A stretch of DNA of 35,418 nt from an uncultured Bacilli bacterium. GTDB taxonomy: Bacteria; Bacillota_I; Bacilli_A; RF39; UBA660. The stretch is taken from assembly GCA_947631525.1 (NCBI GenBank), contig CANRLQ010000001.1, forward strand, positions 1-35,418, given 5' to 3'. Under the pieces are notes generated by a model. That model was given only the letters and a program-made list of their open reading frames with translations. It was not told the origin of the DNA and did no database searches. Below are positions 23,834-31,958 of the stretch, one piece after another. Position 1 is the first letter of the stretch; every line of letters begins with the position of its first letter. Both the position numbers and the translations under genes were made by a program.

Positions 23834-25417
23834 TCATTTTACTTTATACCTATATATATCATTTCTTATATTAAAATTCAATGTAATAGAATCGGCTTTT
23901 TCTATCTCTTTGTTTACTTCTATATAAAACTCATTTTCATAATTTATTTTAGTAGGGTTAACTCTCCTAATTGTTGAGTTAAAAATTTTTGTTTCACCGT
24001 TTATTTTATACTCTATAGTAACAAAATAATTAATAAAATTATATAAATTTTTTAAATTTGGATTTTTATTATCGCCATCATAAACAACATTACCAACTAA
24101 TTTCATAATAGTTTTTTCATAATTATCTGTATAGCTTGGTACTAAATATTCATATGATTCATACATAATACCATCTAATGATTTAAAATCATAATAAACT
24201 GGCATTTTACTATTTATTTCAACTGAACTAATATTAATAGTTGCATTATTAACAATATCATTATTTATAACTAATTTATCATTTAATTCTACTTCTTTAT
24301 TAACACTTTGAATATTTAATTTTTTTGGATTAATATCTACTTTTATTTTTTTATTACTTCCAATATTATATATAAGTACCATTTCTTTATCAACATACTG
24401 ATTAGGAATTTCAAATACCATTATATAATCACTATAATGTTTCATATCAATATTTTGATCTTTATAAATATTTCCTATATCTAATAAGTCATTAGAGTAT
24501 TTTTCAGTATGATTAAAAGGTATGTTATTTACTAGTAATTGAAATTTTGATTGACTTAAGTAACTATCATTTGAATATTTACTTATTGCTTCCAATCTAA
24601 CTACTACAAGTGTATTATTTGTTATTATATTTTGATCATATTTTTGATTTGTTATAAAGGCATCATCAACTTTAATATTTAATGTACCTATATTAAAAAC
24701 TTCACCAACTTTATAGACCTTATTAATCACATTAGAATATAAATAAATAGATACCCCTATAACAATTATAAAAATTAAAGCCCCTGTTCTTATAAAAAAA
24801 CGATTTTCTTTATATACATACTTAATATTTCTGATATTTCTTTTTATATTTCTTTTTGCTTTATTAGTATCAACACTAACATCAAATTCAAATTCTTCAC
24901 TTTCTGTCCTAGAAATATCTAATTCTAAATCTTTACCAAAATTAAATTTTTTAACATCAAATCCAAGTGCTCTTAATATAAAGAAAATAGCACTTATAGT
25001 TTGAAGAATAAATAATATTAGTGATAAATCATCAATTGCTTTTAGTATTCTTATATCAACTACACCATTTTCAAGTATATTACATATAGAATATATGTAC
25101 ATATAACAACCTATAATTGATATATAAACAACCATGTTAAAAATATAAAAATGTATAGGTTTATGCTTCCATTTTAATAAATATATAATCATAGCAATTA
25201 AAATTATTACAAAAATAGGAATAATAAATAATAATGGATTAAATAATTGTTCTGTTAAATTAGATGTCGATATCAATGAACTAGATGTTGCATATTCATT
25301 AAAAAATGATAGAATATTATTTGTTTTTATAACCAAATAAATACTAAGTATAGTTAGTATTAAATGAATAAATCTAAAATTTTTAATCAGAATTTTATAT
25401 GGTTTTTTTAGTACCAT
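23834..25417 (-). CDS. Polytopic membrane protein with an exported C-terminal domain, cassette A (527 residues)
   Basis: It has five hydrophobic helices (about 16-31, 62-81, 90-112, 130-150 and 209-229), an acidic linker with EEFEFDVSVDTNKAKRN between the fourth and fifth, then about 300 exported residues with two beta-rich parts (VVVRLEAISKYSNDSYLSQ in an Ig-like, DUF4352-like region; YEYLVPSYTDNYEKTIMKL later). The ending NIRNDIYRYKVK is almost the same as in the cassette B protein (NIRNNIYRYKLK). This is the first gene of the whole locus, with its start at 25417 after a GGGGG-type ribosome site. A terminator upstream of it separates the locus from the sirtuin operon. No named family recognised. 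A membrane base for the exported partners is a guess from position. Confidence 0.62.
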   Translation of the reverse strand: MVLKKPYKILIKNFRFIHLILTILSIYLVIKTNNILSFFNEYATSSSLISTSNLTEQLFNPLLFIIPIFVIILIAMIIYLLKWKHKPIHFYIFNMVVYISIIGCYMYIYSICNILENGVVDIRILKAIDDLSLILFILQTISAIFFILRALGFDVKKFNFGKDLELDISRTESEEFEFDVSVDTNKAKRNIKRNIRNIKYVYKENRFFIRTGALIFIIVIGVSIYLYSNVINKVYKVGEVFNIGTLNIKVDDAFITNQKYDQNIITNNTLVVVRLEAISKYSNDSYLSQSKFQLLVNNIPFNHTEKYSNDLLDIGNIYKDQNIDMKHYSDYIMVFEIPNQYVDKEMVLIYNIGSNKKIKVDINPKKLNIQSVNKEVELNDKLVINNDIVNNATINISSVEINSKMPVYYDFKSLDGIMYESYEYLVPSYTDNYEKTIMKLVGNVVYDGDNKNPNLKNLYNFINYFVTIEYKINGETKIFNSTIRRVNPTKINYENEFYIEVNKEIEKADSITLNFNIRNDIYRYKVK

Positions 25418-25442
25418 AGTGCCATCCCCCTACCTTTTACTA

Positions 25443-25448
25443 ATTATA
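25443..25448 (-). promoter_or_regulatory. Probable -10 box of the surface locus
   Basis: TATAAT on the minus strand lies 26 bases ahead of the first start of the locus (25417). The -35 place, 17 bases further up, is only a T run from the preceding terminator, so the assignment is weak. Confidence 0.35.
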
Positions 25449-25461
25449 GTATAACTTATTT

Positions 25462-25496
25462 TAAAAAAAAATAAAAGACATTTTTTATCTTTTATT
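25462..25496 (-). terminator. Terminator after the sirtuin gene
   Basis: On the minus strand AATAAAAGA pairs with TCTTTTATT across a 9-base loop and is followed by a long T run. It lies 20 bases after the sirtuin stop and isolates the surface locus from the housekeeping genes upstream. Confidence 0.68.
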
Positions 25497-25515
25497 TATA
25501 ATTACCTATTTTAAA

Positions 25516-26226
25516 TTACAAATTTTTAAATATATCACCCATATTTTCATTAAATACTAAGGTTGCTAAAGAATCAAATGGAGTTTTATCTTTATTTATC
25601 AATATCAAATTATTGCCTTTAAAATATCTTACTAAGCTAGCAGCTGGATAAACTGTCAATGATGTCCCAGCTACTATTAATGTATCACAATTACGAATAT
25701 AATTAATAGCTTGTTCAAATGTTTCATCTAAAGGTTCTTCATATAACACAACATCTGGTTTTATTATTCCTCCACATTCACATCTAGGTATATCTTTAGA
25801 GTTAAAAATATATTCAGCATCATAAAATTTATTACACTTAATACAATGATTTCTATATATTGAACCATGTATTTCTAATACATTTTTACTATTTGCTTTA
25901 GTATGTAAACCATCAATATTTTGTGTTATAATGCATTTTAATTTTCCTTTTTTTTCTAATTCACTTAGTTTTAAATGTGTAATATTTGGTTTTATATTTA
26001 AAGAATTCATTTTATCTTTATAAAATTTATAAAAATATTTTGTATTATCATAAAAAAATGAATGGCTTAATATTTGTTCTGGTGGATAATCATATTTTTG
26101 ATTATAAAGACCGTCCTTACTACGAAAATCAGGTATACCACTTTCTGTGGATACTCCTGCTCCTCCAAAGAAGACTATATTTTTACTATTATTTATTATT
26201 TGTTTTAATCTATCAATATCTTTCAT
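25516..26226 (-). CDS. cobB: Sir2-family NAD-dependent protein deacylase
   Basis: This 236-residue protein has all the core sirtuin motifs: FFGGAGVSTESGIPDFR (NAD binding, residues 19-35), TQNIDGLH (101-108), the catalytic His in LEIHGS (H120), four zinc-ligand Cys residues in CIKC and CECGG (128, 131, 149, 151), and VAGTSLTVYPAASL near the C-terminus. It removes acyl groups from lysines using NAD, releasing nicotinamide. The length is normal for bacterial class U/III enzymes. It starts 12 bases after the preceding gene with a weak AGAGA site, so it shares that transcript, and a terminator follows. The link to the neighbouring unknown gene is only by position. Confidence 0.92.
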   Translation of the reverse strand: MKDIDRLKQIINNSKNIVFFGGAGVSTESGIPDFRSKDGLYNQKYDYPPEQILSHSFFYDNTKYFYKFYKDKMNSLNIKPNITHLKLSELEKKGKLKCIITQNIDGLHTKANSKNVLEIHGSIYRNHCIKCNKFYDAEYIFNSKDIPRCECGGIIKPDVVLYEEPLDETFEQAINYIRNCDTLIVAGTSLTVYPAASLVRYFKGNNLILINKDKTPFDSLATLVFNENMGDIFKNL

Positions 26227-26238
26227 AAAATCTCTTTT

Positions 26239-27375
26239 CTACATCTTTTTTATTTTAATATCTAGTACATCACTAATATCAATATCATTTACTAATGTAA
26301 GTTCTTCATCAGTAGAAATAACCCTTAAAATTAAATTAATTAAATTTTCTACTTTATTTCTACTAATTAAATCTTCTTTATCTACTATATGATTATACCA
26401 TTTTTTATCTAATTCATATCTATTTAATTCTCTTTTTAATTTATCACCTTTTAAATTTTCTAATTTTTTTAATGATTCTAAATCCCATTTTTTAGCAAAT
26501 TTTTCTTTCTCATAATTACTCAATAATTCATGATAACGATACGATAAAACTTGTAAAGTAGGTACTTTTATATTTTTTATATTTTTATCTTTTAATATTT
26601 CAATAAATAACATTAATGAATAAACAAAACCAGGATGAATATTAGGATTTTCTATATCTTTATTTAATTTGTATAATAATCTTTCTACTTTAGAAATTTT
26701 ATTTTTATAAAAATCATTTTGTATACCATATATATAACATGTGTCATTCATTATTCCATAAAATATATGAGGTAATGAATGATAGTTGTAATTTTCATCA
26801 TATATTTTAAAAGTTATTTTATTACTTGCTTCATCCCATGTTGTACCAAGTTCATTTTTAACTTTAACATCATAGCCATAAAATTCTTTAATTTTTGTTT
26901 CTAATCTATAATCAATAAATAAGCTATTTTTAATAAATTCTAATTCTTTAAATAAAAATTTTTCAACATTATTAAAATCTTCTACTCCCATTCGTAACCA
27001 AATTCTTCTTAAAACCCAATTAAGTAAATCCTTACAACTAATTTTTAAATCATATAAACTATATAAATTATATAAATTATTAGTTAAATCCGTTAAATAT
27101 TGAAAAAATTCGGTAGTATTTTTTACATATATAGTTGGACAATTAGTATCATTTTGATTATTTATATTAATTTTTTCCAAATCTTCTTTTTTTATATTTG
27201 AAATTGAATGACCTTTTTTTTCATATGGACTATTCATTATATTATAAAATAAATCAAAATCTTTATTAGGAAATATTATATTAAATTTTGAGGTTTCAAC
27301 TTCATTTATTATATCCGACATTGCACTATTTATAAACATTTCAACGGTTTCTTTAAAAGTTACTGAATTATCCAT
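26239..27375 (-). CDS. Protein of unknown function (378 residues), upstream of the sirtuin
   Basis: The start is placed at the ATG at 27375, nine bases after AAGGAG; an in-frame ATG at 27384 sits right against that site. The protein is soluble, very rich in Lys, Asn, Ile and Leu, without signal peptide or membrane segment. A Trp/Arg-rich stretch (LLNWVLRRIWLRMGVED) and a central beta part (NELGTTWDEASNKITFKIYD, then HSLPHIFYGIM) are its main landmarks, with mostly helical sequence after that (ELLSNYEKEKFAKKW). I do not recognise the family. It has a strong promoter of its own and is followed by the sirtuin, so the two may be co-expressed. No function is claimed. Confidence 0.6.
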   Translation of the reverse strand: MDNSVTFKETVEMFINSAMSDIINEVETSKFNIIFPNKDFDLFYNIMNSPYEKKGHSISNIKKEDLEKININNQNDTNCPTIYVKNTTEFFQYLTDLTNNLYNLYSLYDLKISCKDLLNWVLRRIWLRMGVEDFNNVEKFLFKELEFIKNSLFIDYRLETKIKEFYGYDVKVKNELGTTWDEASNKITFKIYDENYNYHSLPHIFYGIMNDTCYIYGIQNDFYKNKISKVERLLYKLNKDIENPNIHPGFVYSLMLFIEILKDKNIKNIKVPTLQVLSYRYHELLSNYEKEKFAKKWDLESLKKLENLKGDKLKRELNRYELDKKWYNHIVDKEDLISRNKVENLINLILRVISTDEELTLVNDIDISDVLDIKIKKM

Positions 27376-27401
27376 AAAATACATCTCCTTATTGGTGTTG
27401 T

Positions 27402-27430
27402 ATTTTATTACTTTATAACTTATTTGTCAA
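27402..27430 (-). promoter_or_regulatory. Sigma-A promoter of the unknown gene and sirtuin
   Basis: On the minus strand TTGACA (27430-27425), exactly 17 bases, then TAAAAT (27407-27402). The -35 is a perfect consensus. The 174-base gap it lies in (27376-27549) shows nothing else but AT-rich sequence. Confidence 0.72.
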
Positions 27431-27549
27431 CTTATTATACACTTCATATTATGTATTAATTTAATAATTAAGTATAATTTTTTATATTAGTTAGCATATA
27501 TATCTTAATTACTATTTATATATTATTTTTTGTATTTTTAGTATTTTAA

Positions 27550-28773
27550 CTAATTTTTTCGTAATAACAAACATACACACTCAACATGATATGTATATGT
27601 AAACATATCAAAAGGTGTTATTTCAATCACTTCATAATAATCTTTTAATACTTCTAAATCTCTAGCAAGAGTTATTGGATCACATGAAACATAAACAATT
27701 TTTTTAGCTTTTGAATTAATTAAATAATTAATTGTTTTTTTATCTAATCCACTTCTAGGTGGATCTACTATAACACTATTAAAATCGTCCTTAATTTTAT
27801 CAATTTTTGAAGCATCTAAACATTCAAAAGTAATATTTTTTATATTATTTATTTTTTTATTATAATTTGCATCATCTATTGCAAACTTATTTATTTCAAT
27901 TCCTTTAACACTTGATACATAATTACTAATATATATTCCAATTGTTCCAGTACCGCAATATAAATCTAATACCTTATCATTACTATTAGGTTTTAAGTAG
28001 TCAAGAACTTTATCATATAAATTTTTAGCTTGAAGTGTATTAACTTGAAAAAATGAATCAGGTGATATCTTATATATGTAATTACCTATTTTATCTTCAA
28101 TAAATCCTTTACCAAATAGTACATAATATTTTTTATCTTGATAAATAATAATATTATCAACTACATCTTTTAAATTTTCTAAAAAGTATTTTTCATTTAT
28201 AGAATCTTTTGTTTTTAAAATTATCATTTTATCATTATTATAATTAGAAACTCTAATAACAACTTCATAAACATTATTTAAATTTATTTTTTTTAATTTT
28301 TTTAATATATCGTTGATTACTGGTAAAGCTATATAACATGTATCAATATCAATAATATCAAAACTTTTTTTAGCATAATATCCTATTTTATTATCAACAT
28401 GTAAAGTTATTTTATTTCTATAATTTTTATTATTATTACCTACAATTGGTTTAATTATATGTAAAGGTAGACTAGTAAATTTATCAATAATTTGTCTAAT
28501 CTTATTTTCTTTATAAATAAGTTCATCAGGGTATGCTAAATGCATCAAATCACATCCACCACATTTTATAAAATATGGACAAATAGGTTCTACTCTTTTA
28601 TTAGAAGTTACAAAATATTTTGTAACTTTTCCTTCCATAATTTTTTTATTTTCTTTTAATATTTCGACATCAACTTCTTCTGAAGGTAAAGCATTATAAA
28701 CAAAAATGGTTTTATTATTAATTTTGCCTATTCCTCGACCTTGATGATCTAATCTTTCTATTTTTACTTTCAT
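27550..28773 (-). CDS. rlmD: 23S rRNA uracil-C5 methyltransferase, RlmD/RumA (TrmA) family
   Basis: This 407-residue protein starts at the ATG at 28773 (GGAGAT upstream; the in-frame TTG 12 bases earlier has no such site). It has an N-terminal TRAM domain (IERLDHQGRGIGKINN), an iron-sulfur Cys set (CPYFIKCGGC, then DTCYI), and a SAM-dependent methyltransferase core: VLDLYCGTGTIGIYIS for SAM, FNSVIVDPPRSGLD, and the catalytic Cys in VYVSCDPITLARDL. The ending FDMFTYTYHVECVCLL is typical. It transfers a methyl group from SAM to C5 of a uracil in 23S rRNA. Which uracil (RlmC, D or dual) cannot be told; Firmicutes often have a dual-site form. It is encoded after the 144-residue unknown with a 24-base gap. 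Confidence 0.9.
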   Translation of the reverse strand: MKVKIERLDHQGRGIGKINNKTIFVYNALPSEEVDVEILKENKKIMEGKVTKYFVTSNKRVEPICPYFIKCGGCDLMHLAYPDELIYKENKIRQIIDKFTSLPLHIIKPIVGNNNKNYRNKITLHVDNKIGYYAKKSFDIIDIDTCYIALPVINDILKKLKKINLNNVYEVVIRVSNYNNDKMIILKTKDSINEKYFLENLKDVVDNIIIYQDKKYYVLFGKGFIEDKIGNYIYKISPDSFFQVNTLQAKNLYDKVLDYLKPNSNDKVLDLYCGTGTIGIYISNYVSSVKGIEINKFAIDDANYNKKINNIKNITFECLDASKIDKIKDDFNSVIVDPPRSGLDKKTINYLINSKAKKIVYVSCDPITLARDLEVLKDYYEVIEITPFDMFTYTYHVECVCLLLRKN

Positions 28774-28797
28774 AATTATCTCCAAAATTTATATTTT

Positions 28798-29232
28798 TTA
28801 TTTTATTTTTATTTTAGTTTTATTAGTATACAAATTACTAGATAATGAATTATTTGATATGTTTTTCTTTTCATTAAATTTTTTAATTAATTTTTTATGA
28901 TATTCATTTAACTGTGAAACCACCATATCACTTTTAATTAAATATGATGATTTTGGAACAACATTTAATACTGTAATTATTTTTTTTAATTCATAAGCAC
29001 TCATTAAATATCGCCCACAAATACTAGAATAATTTCTTACAAATTCTTCCATATGATCAAGCTCAATATATTTAGAAAAAATTTTTATAATATCTTCATT
29101 TTTAGAAAAATTTTCTACTGACATAAAATAATAAAAATCTGTCCTATTTAATTTTACACAAGCATCATCTGATAATTTCATTAATTCATCATAAGAAATT
29201 ATAGTTTCTTTTTTATACTTATCACTACTCAC
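28798..29232 (-). CDS. Small protein of unknown function upstream of rlmD
   Basis: This 144-residue soluble protein starts at GTG 29232 (weak ribosome site; a stop lies two codons further up in frame). It is mostly helical by composition, with LSDDACVKLNRTDFYYFMSV and SSICGRYLMSAYELKKIITV, and a Lys/Asn/Ser-rich basic tail. No signal peptide, membrane segment or known motif. It is divergent from the gerA operon and probably co-transcribed with rlmD. I do not recognise a family. Coding is supported by its position, length and the absence of other good frames. Confidence 0.5.
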   Translation of the reverse strand: MSSDKYKKETIISYDELMKLSDDACVKLNRTDFYYFMSVENFSKNEDIIKIFSKYIELDHMEEFVRNYSSICGRYLMSAYELKKIITVLNVVPKSSYLIKSDMVVSQLNEYHKKLIKKFNEKKNISNNSLSSNLYTNKTKIKIK

Positions 29233-29325
29233 TACTTAAACACATCCATTCATTTATTATTTCTATCTATATTTTATCATATATTTCAATATTTTGGAAA
29301 TAATAGAAATAAATGAGGGATACGT

Positions 29326-30789
29326 ATGAAAATAGAAAAAAGTATTGAAAAAAATATTAACATCATTAAAAGTGCCTATGGTAATAGTAATGATTTAGTA
29401 AACAGAAATATAAATATTGGAAGAAAAAAAATTGCTTATGTCTACTTAGAAAGTGTAAGTAGTGATGATAAAATAAGTGATTTTTTAATGAAAAATATAA
29501 GTAGTTTAGTAAAAGAAAATAGTCTAAATCCTTTTAAAGACTTATTTAAAAATTTAAAAAATACTATTTATAATAGTAATTTATCAACTACTAATAATTT
29601 TGATGAATTATATTATAAATTATCATCAGGATTTACTTGTATACTAGTTGAAGGTTTTGATGAAGTAATTACTATTGAAACTAGGTCTATATTAGATAGA
29701 GGAGTCACTGAATCAGCTACCGAATCAGTATTAAGAGGTCCAAAAGATAGCTTTACGGAAAATCATGAAAAAAATTTAGGTTTAATTAGAAAAAGAATTA
29801 AAGATCAAAATCTATGGTTTAAGGATTTAAAAATAGGAAGAAGAACCAAAACAAAAGTTACAATTAGTTATATTCAAGATATAGCTTTAAAAGAAAATAT
29901 TGAAAAAATTGAAAAAGATTTAAAAAAAATAGATATTGATGGAGTATTAGATAGTGGTTATATAAGAGAATTCTTAACTACTAATACAAAATCAGCTTTC
30001 CCACAAATGATAAGTACTGAAAGACCTGACTTAGTATGTGGTTCTCTTTTAGAAGGAAAAATTGTAATTCTTGTAGAAAATAGTCCTTGCGCACTAATAT
30101 TACCAGGATTATTAATTGATTTTTTACATACAGCAGAAGATTATTATCAAAAACCAATTAATATAAGCTTAACAAGAATACTTAGACTTTTAAGTTTTGT
30201 TCTTACAATAATTACACCTGGATTTTATATTGCTGTCACGACGTGGAATCAAGAGGTAATACCAAACGAATTATTAATATCACTATCAATTCAAAAAAAT
30301 GGTGTTCCTTTTCCAACAACCTTAGAACTAATGTTGATGATAGCCATTTTTGAAATATTACGTGAAGCTGATATAAGAATGCCTAATACAACTGGTGCAT
30401 CTATAAGCATCGTTGGAGCCTTAATTTTAGGTGAAGCTGCTGTAAGTGCAGGAGTCGTTTCACCTATTGTTATAATAGTTGTTGCTTTTACATCTATATC
30501 AGGTCTTTTATATACAGATGTAGATTTTATCAATGGAATTAGATGGTGGAGATTAATATTTATTATATTCTCAACTTTGCTCGGTTTTATTGGTTTAATT
30601 ATAGCTTTACTCATATTTATAGTAAGAATATGTAGTATTGAATTTTTAAATACACCTTATACCGTACCATCAAGTCCTATTTTCCCTAAAATACTTGGAG
30701 ATTCATTTATACGAATATCTAGAACTAAACAAAAAGTTAGGGCACCTTATTTAACACATAATAAAAAGAGAATGGAGGAACATAAATGA
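29326..30789 (+). CDS. gerA: GerA-family spore germination receptor A subunit
   Basis: This 487-residue protein has a large N-terminal soluble part (1-280), then about five hydrophobic helices (about 285-450) and a short basic tail. Family landmarks are VLRGPKDSFTENHEKNLGLI, the YIREFLTTNTKSAFPQMIST segment with TERPD after it, VENSPCALILPGLL, and MPNTTGASISIVGALILGEA. These are all typical of GerAA/GerKA subunits. With the B and C subunits it forms the inner-membrane receptor of the spore that senses small-molecule germinants and triggers ion release. The start at 29326 follows GAGGG. The stop overlaps the next ATG (ATGA). The gene order A-C-B resembles gerK operons. I see no clear forespore sigma-G promoter in the 93-base upstream gap. 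Confidence 0.93.
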   Translation: MKIEKSIEKNINIIKSAYGNSNDLVNRNINIGRKKIAYVYLESVSSDDKISDFLMKNISSLVKENSLNPFKDLFKNLKNTIYNSNLSTTNNFDELYYKLSSGFTCILVEGFDEVITIETRSILDRGVTESATESVLRGPKDSFTENHEKNLGLIRKRIKDQNLWFKDLKIGRRTKTKVTISYIQDIALKENIEKIEKDLKKIDIDGVLDSGYIREFLTTNTKSAFPQMISTERPDLVCGSLLEGKIVILVENSPCALILPGLLIDFLHTAEDYYQKPINISLTRILRLLSFVLTIITPGFYIAVTTWNQEVIPNELLISLSIQKNGVPFPTTLELMLMIAIFEILREADIRMPNTTGASISIVGALILGEAAVSAGVVSPIVIIVVAFTSISGLLYTDVDFINGIRWWRLIFIIFSTLLGFIGLIIALLIFIVRICSIEFLNTPYTVPSSPIFPKILGDSFIRISRTKQKVRAPYLTHNKKRMEEHK

Positions 30790-31958
30790 AAAAATTAATA
30801 CTTATAATTCCTATTATTCTCTTATTTTCTGGATGTACTAATTATAAGGAACTAAATAATATTGCTATTGTAACAGGTATAGCAATTGATGTAGAGGATG
30901 ATAAATATGAAGTAAGTATCTTAATATCGAATTCACAAAAACCTGATGAAAGTTCTAAAGAAGGAGATGCTGGAACTATTTTATATAGTGGTAAAGGGAA
31001 AAATATATCTATGGCTTTAAAAAAAATAGACAATATTATCCCAAAACAAATTTATCTTGGGCATTTAGCAGTCGTAGTAGTATCAGAAGATGTTTCTAAA
31101 AAAGGCCTAGATAAAGTTAGTGATTATCTTTTTAGGAGTCCTGAAACAACTAAACAATTTTATATTATAATGACACGTGAAAATGAAAAAGCTAAAGATG
31201 TTTTAAAAATTTTATCACCATTAGAATCATTTCCATCACAAAATATAAAAAATAATATCGATAATGCGAATAATAGTAGTGCTATATCGGATAATCTAAA
31301 TTACAGTCGTTTTGTGGAAATTTATTTAAAAAAAGGAGCTGAACCATATCTACCAACTATAAAAATATATGGTAATGAGAAAAAAGGAAGTAGCAGCAAA
31401 GCTCTTGAATCAGTTGATTTAAAAGCCTATGTTAGTCTTAAAGGATTAGCTTTATTTAAGGGTTCAAAATTTGTTGATTTTGCTAGTGATGATGAAAGTA
31501 GAGGTATTAATGTAGTAAATGGAAATACAACAAAAATGATAATAGAAACGAAATGTGGTGATGGATATATAATAACAGCTATTTCTAATTTAAAAACAAA
31601 AAAGAAAATTAAATTTGAAAATAATGAACCTGTTGTTTATTTAGATGTTAGTGCAAAAGGTGATATCCAAGAAATAACATGTGATGTAAATTTAAATAAG
31701 CAAGGAAATATTGAAAAAATAGGTAAAAAAACAGAAAACAAATTGAAATCATTATTAAATCAAGGTATCCAAAAAGCTAAAGATAATAATACAGATGTCT
31801 TTGGTTTTGGAAATTTAGTGTATAAAAAAAATCCTAAATATTTTAATTCAATCAATGATTGGAATGAAAAATTTAGTAATATAAAAATCAAATCAAAAAT
31901 AACAGTTTATATGAAATCAAAAGGTTCAATAAAACAATCATTAAAGGCGGCTAGATAA
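30786..31958 (+). CDS. gerC: GerC-family germination receptor lipoprotein
   Basis: This 390-residue lipoprotein has a signal peptide ending in the lipobox LFSGC, with Cys 17 as the lipid site. Family features are YKELNNIAIVTGIAID at the mature start, VSEDVSKKGLDKVSDYLFRS, the TRENEKAKDVLKILSPLES stretch and KTENKLKSLLNQGIQKAKD with the DVFGFGNL motif near the C-terminus. GerC subunits sit on the outer leaflet of the spore inner membrane and are essential for receptor function. The start overlaps gerA by four bases with GGAGG upstream, so the subunits are translated together. The next gene, gerB, begins right after the stop. Confidence 0.92.
   Translation: MKKLILIIPIILLFSGCTNYKELNNIAIVTGIAIDVEDDKYEVSILISNSQKPDESSKEGDAGTILYSGKGKNISMALKKIDNIIPKQIYLGHLAVVVVSEDVSKKGLDKVSDYLFRSPETTKQFYIIMTRENEKAKDVLKILSPLESFPSQNIKNNIDNANNSSAISDNLNYSRFVEIYLKKGAEPYLPTIKIYGNEKKGSSSKALESVDLKAYVSLKGLALFKGSKFVDFASDDESRGINVVNGNTTKMIIETKCGDGYIITAISNLKTKKKIKFENNEPVVYLDVSAKGDIQEITCDVNLNKQGNIEKIGKKTENKLKSLLNQGIQKAKDNNTDVFGFGNLVYKKNPKYFNSINDWNEKFSNIKIKSKITVYMKSKGSIKQSLKAAR

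Noticed and set aside
30291..30614. A 107-residue minus-strand frame opposite gerA
   Set aside because: It lies entirely within the well-supported gerA gene on the other strand, with no start signal and no family match.
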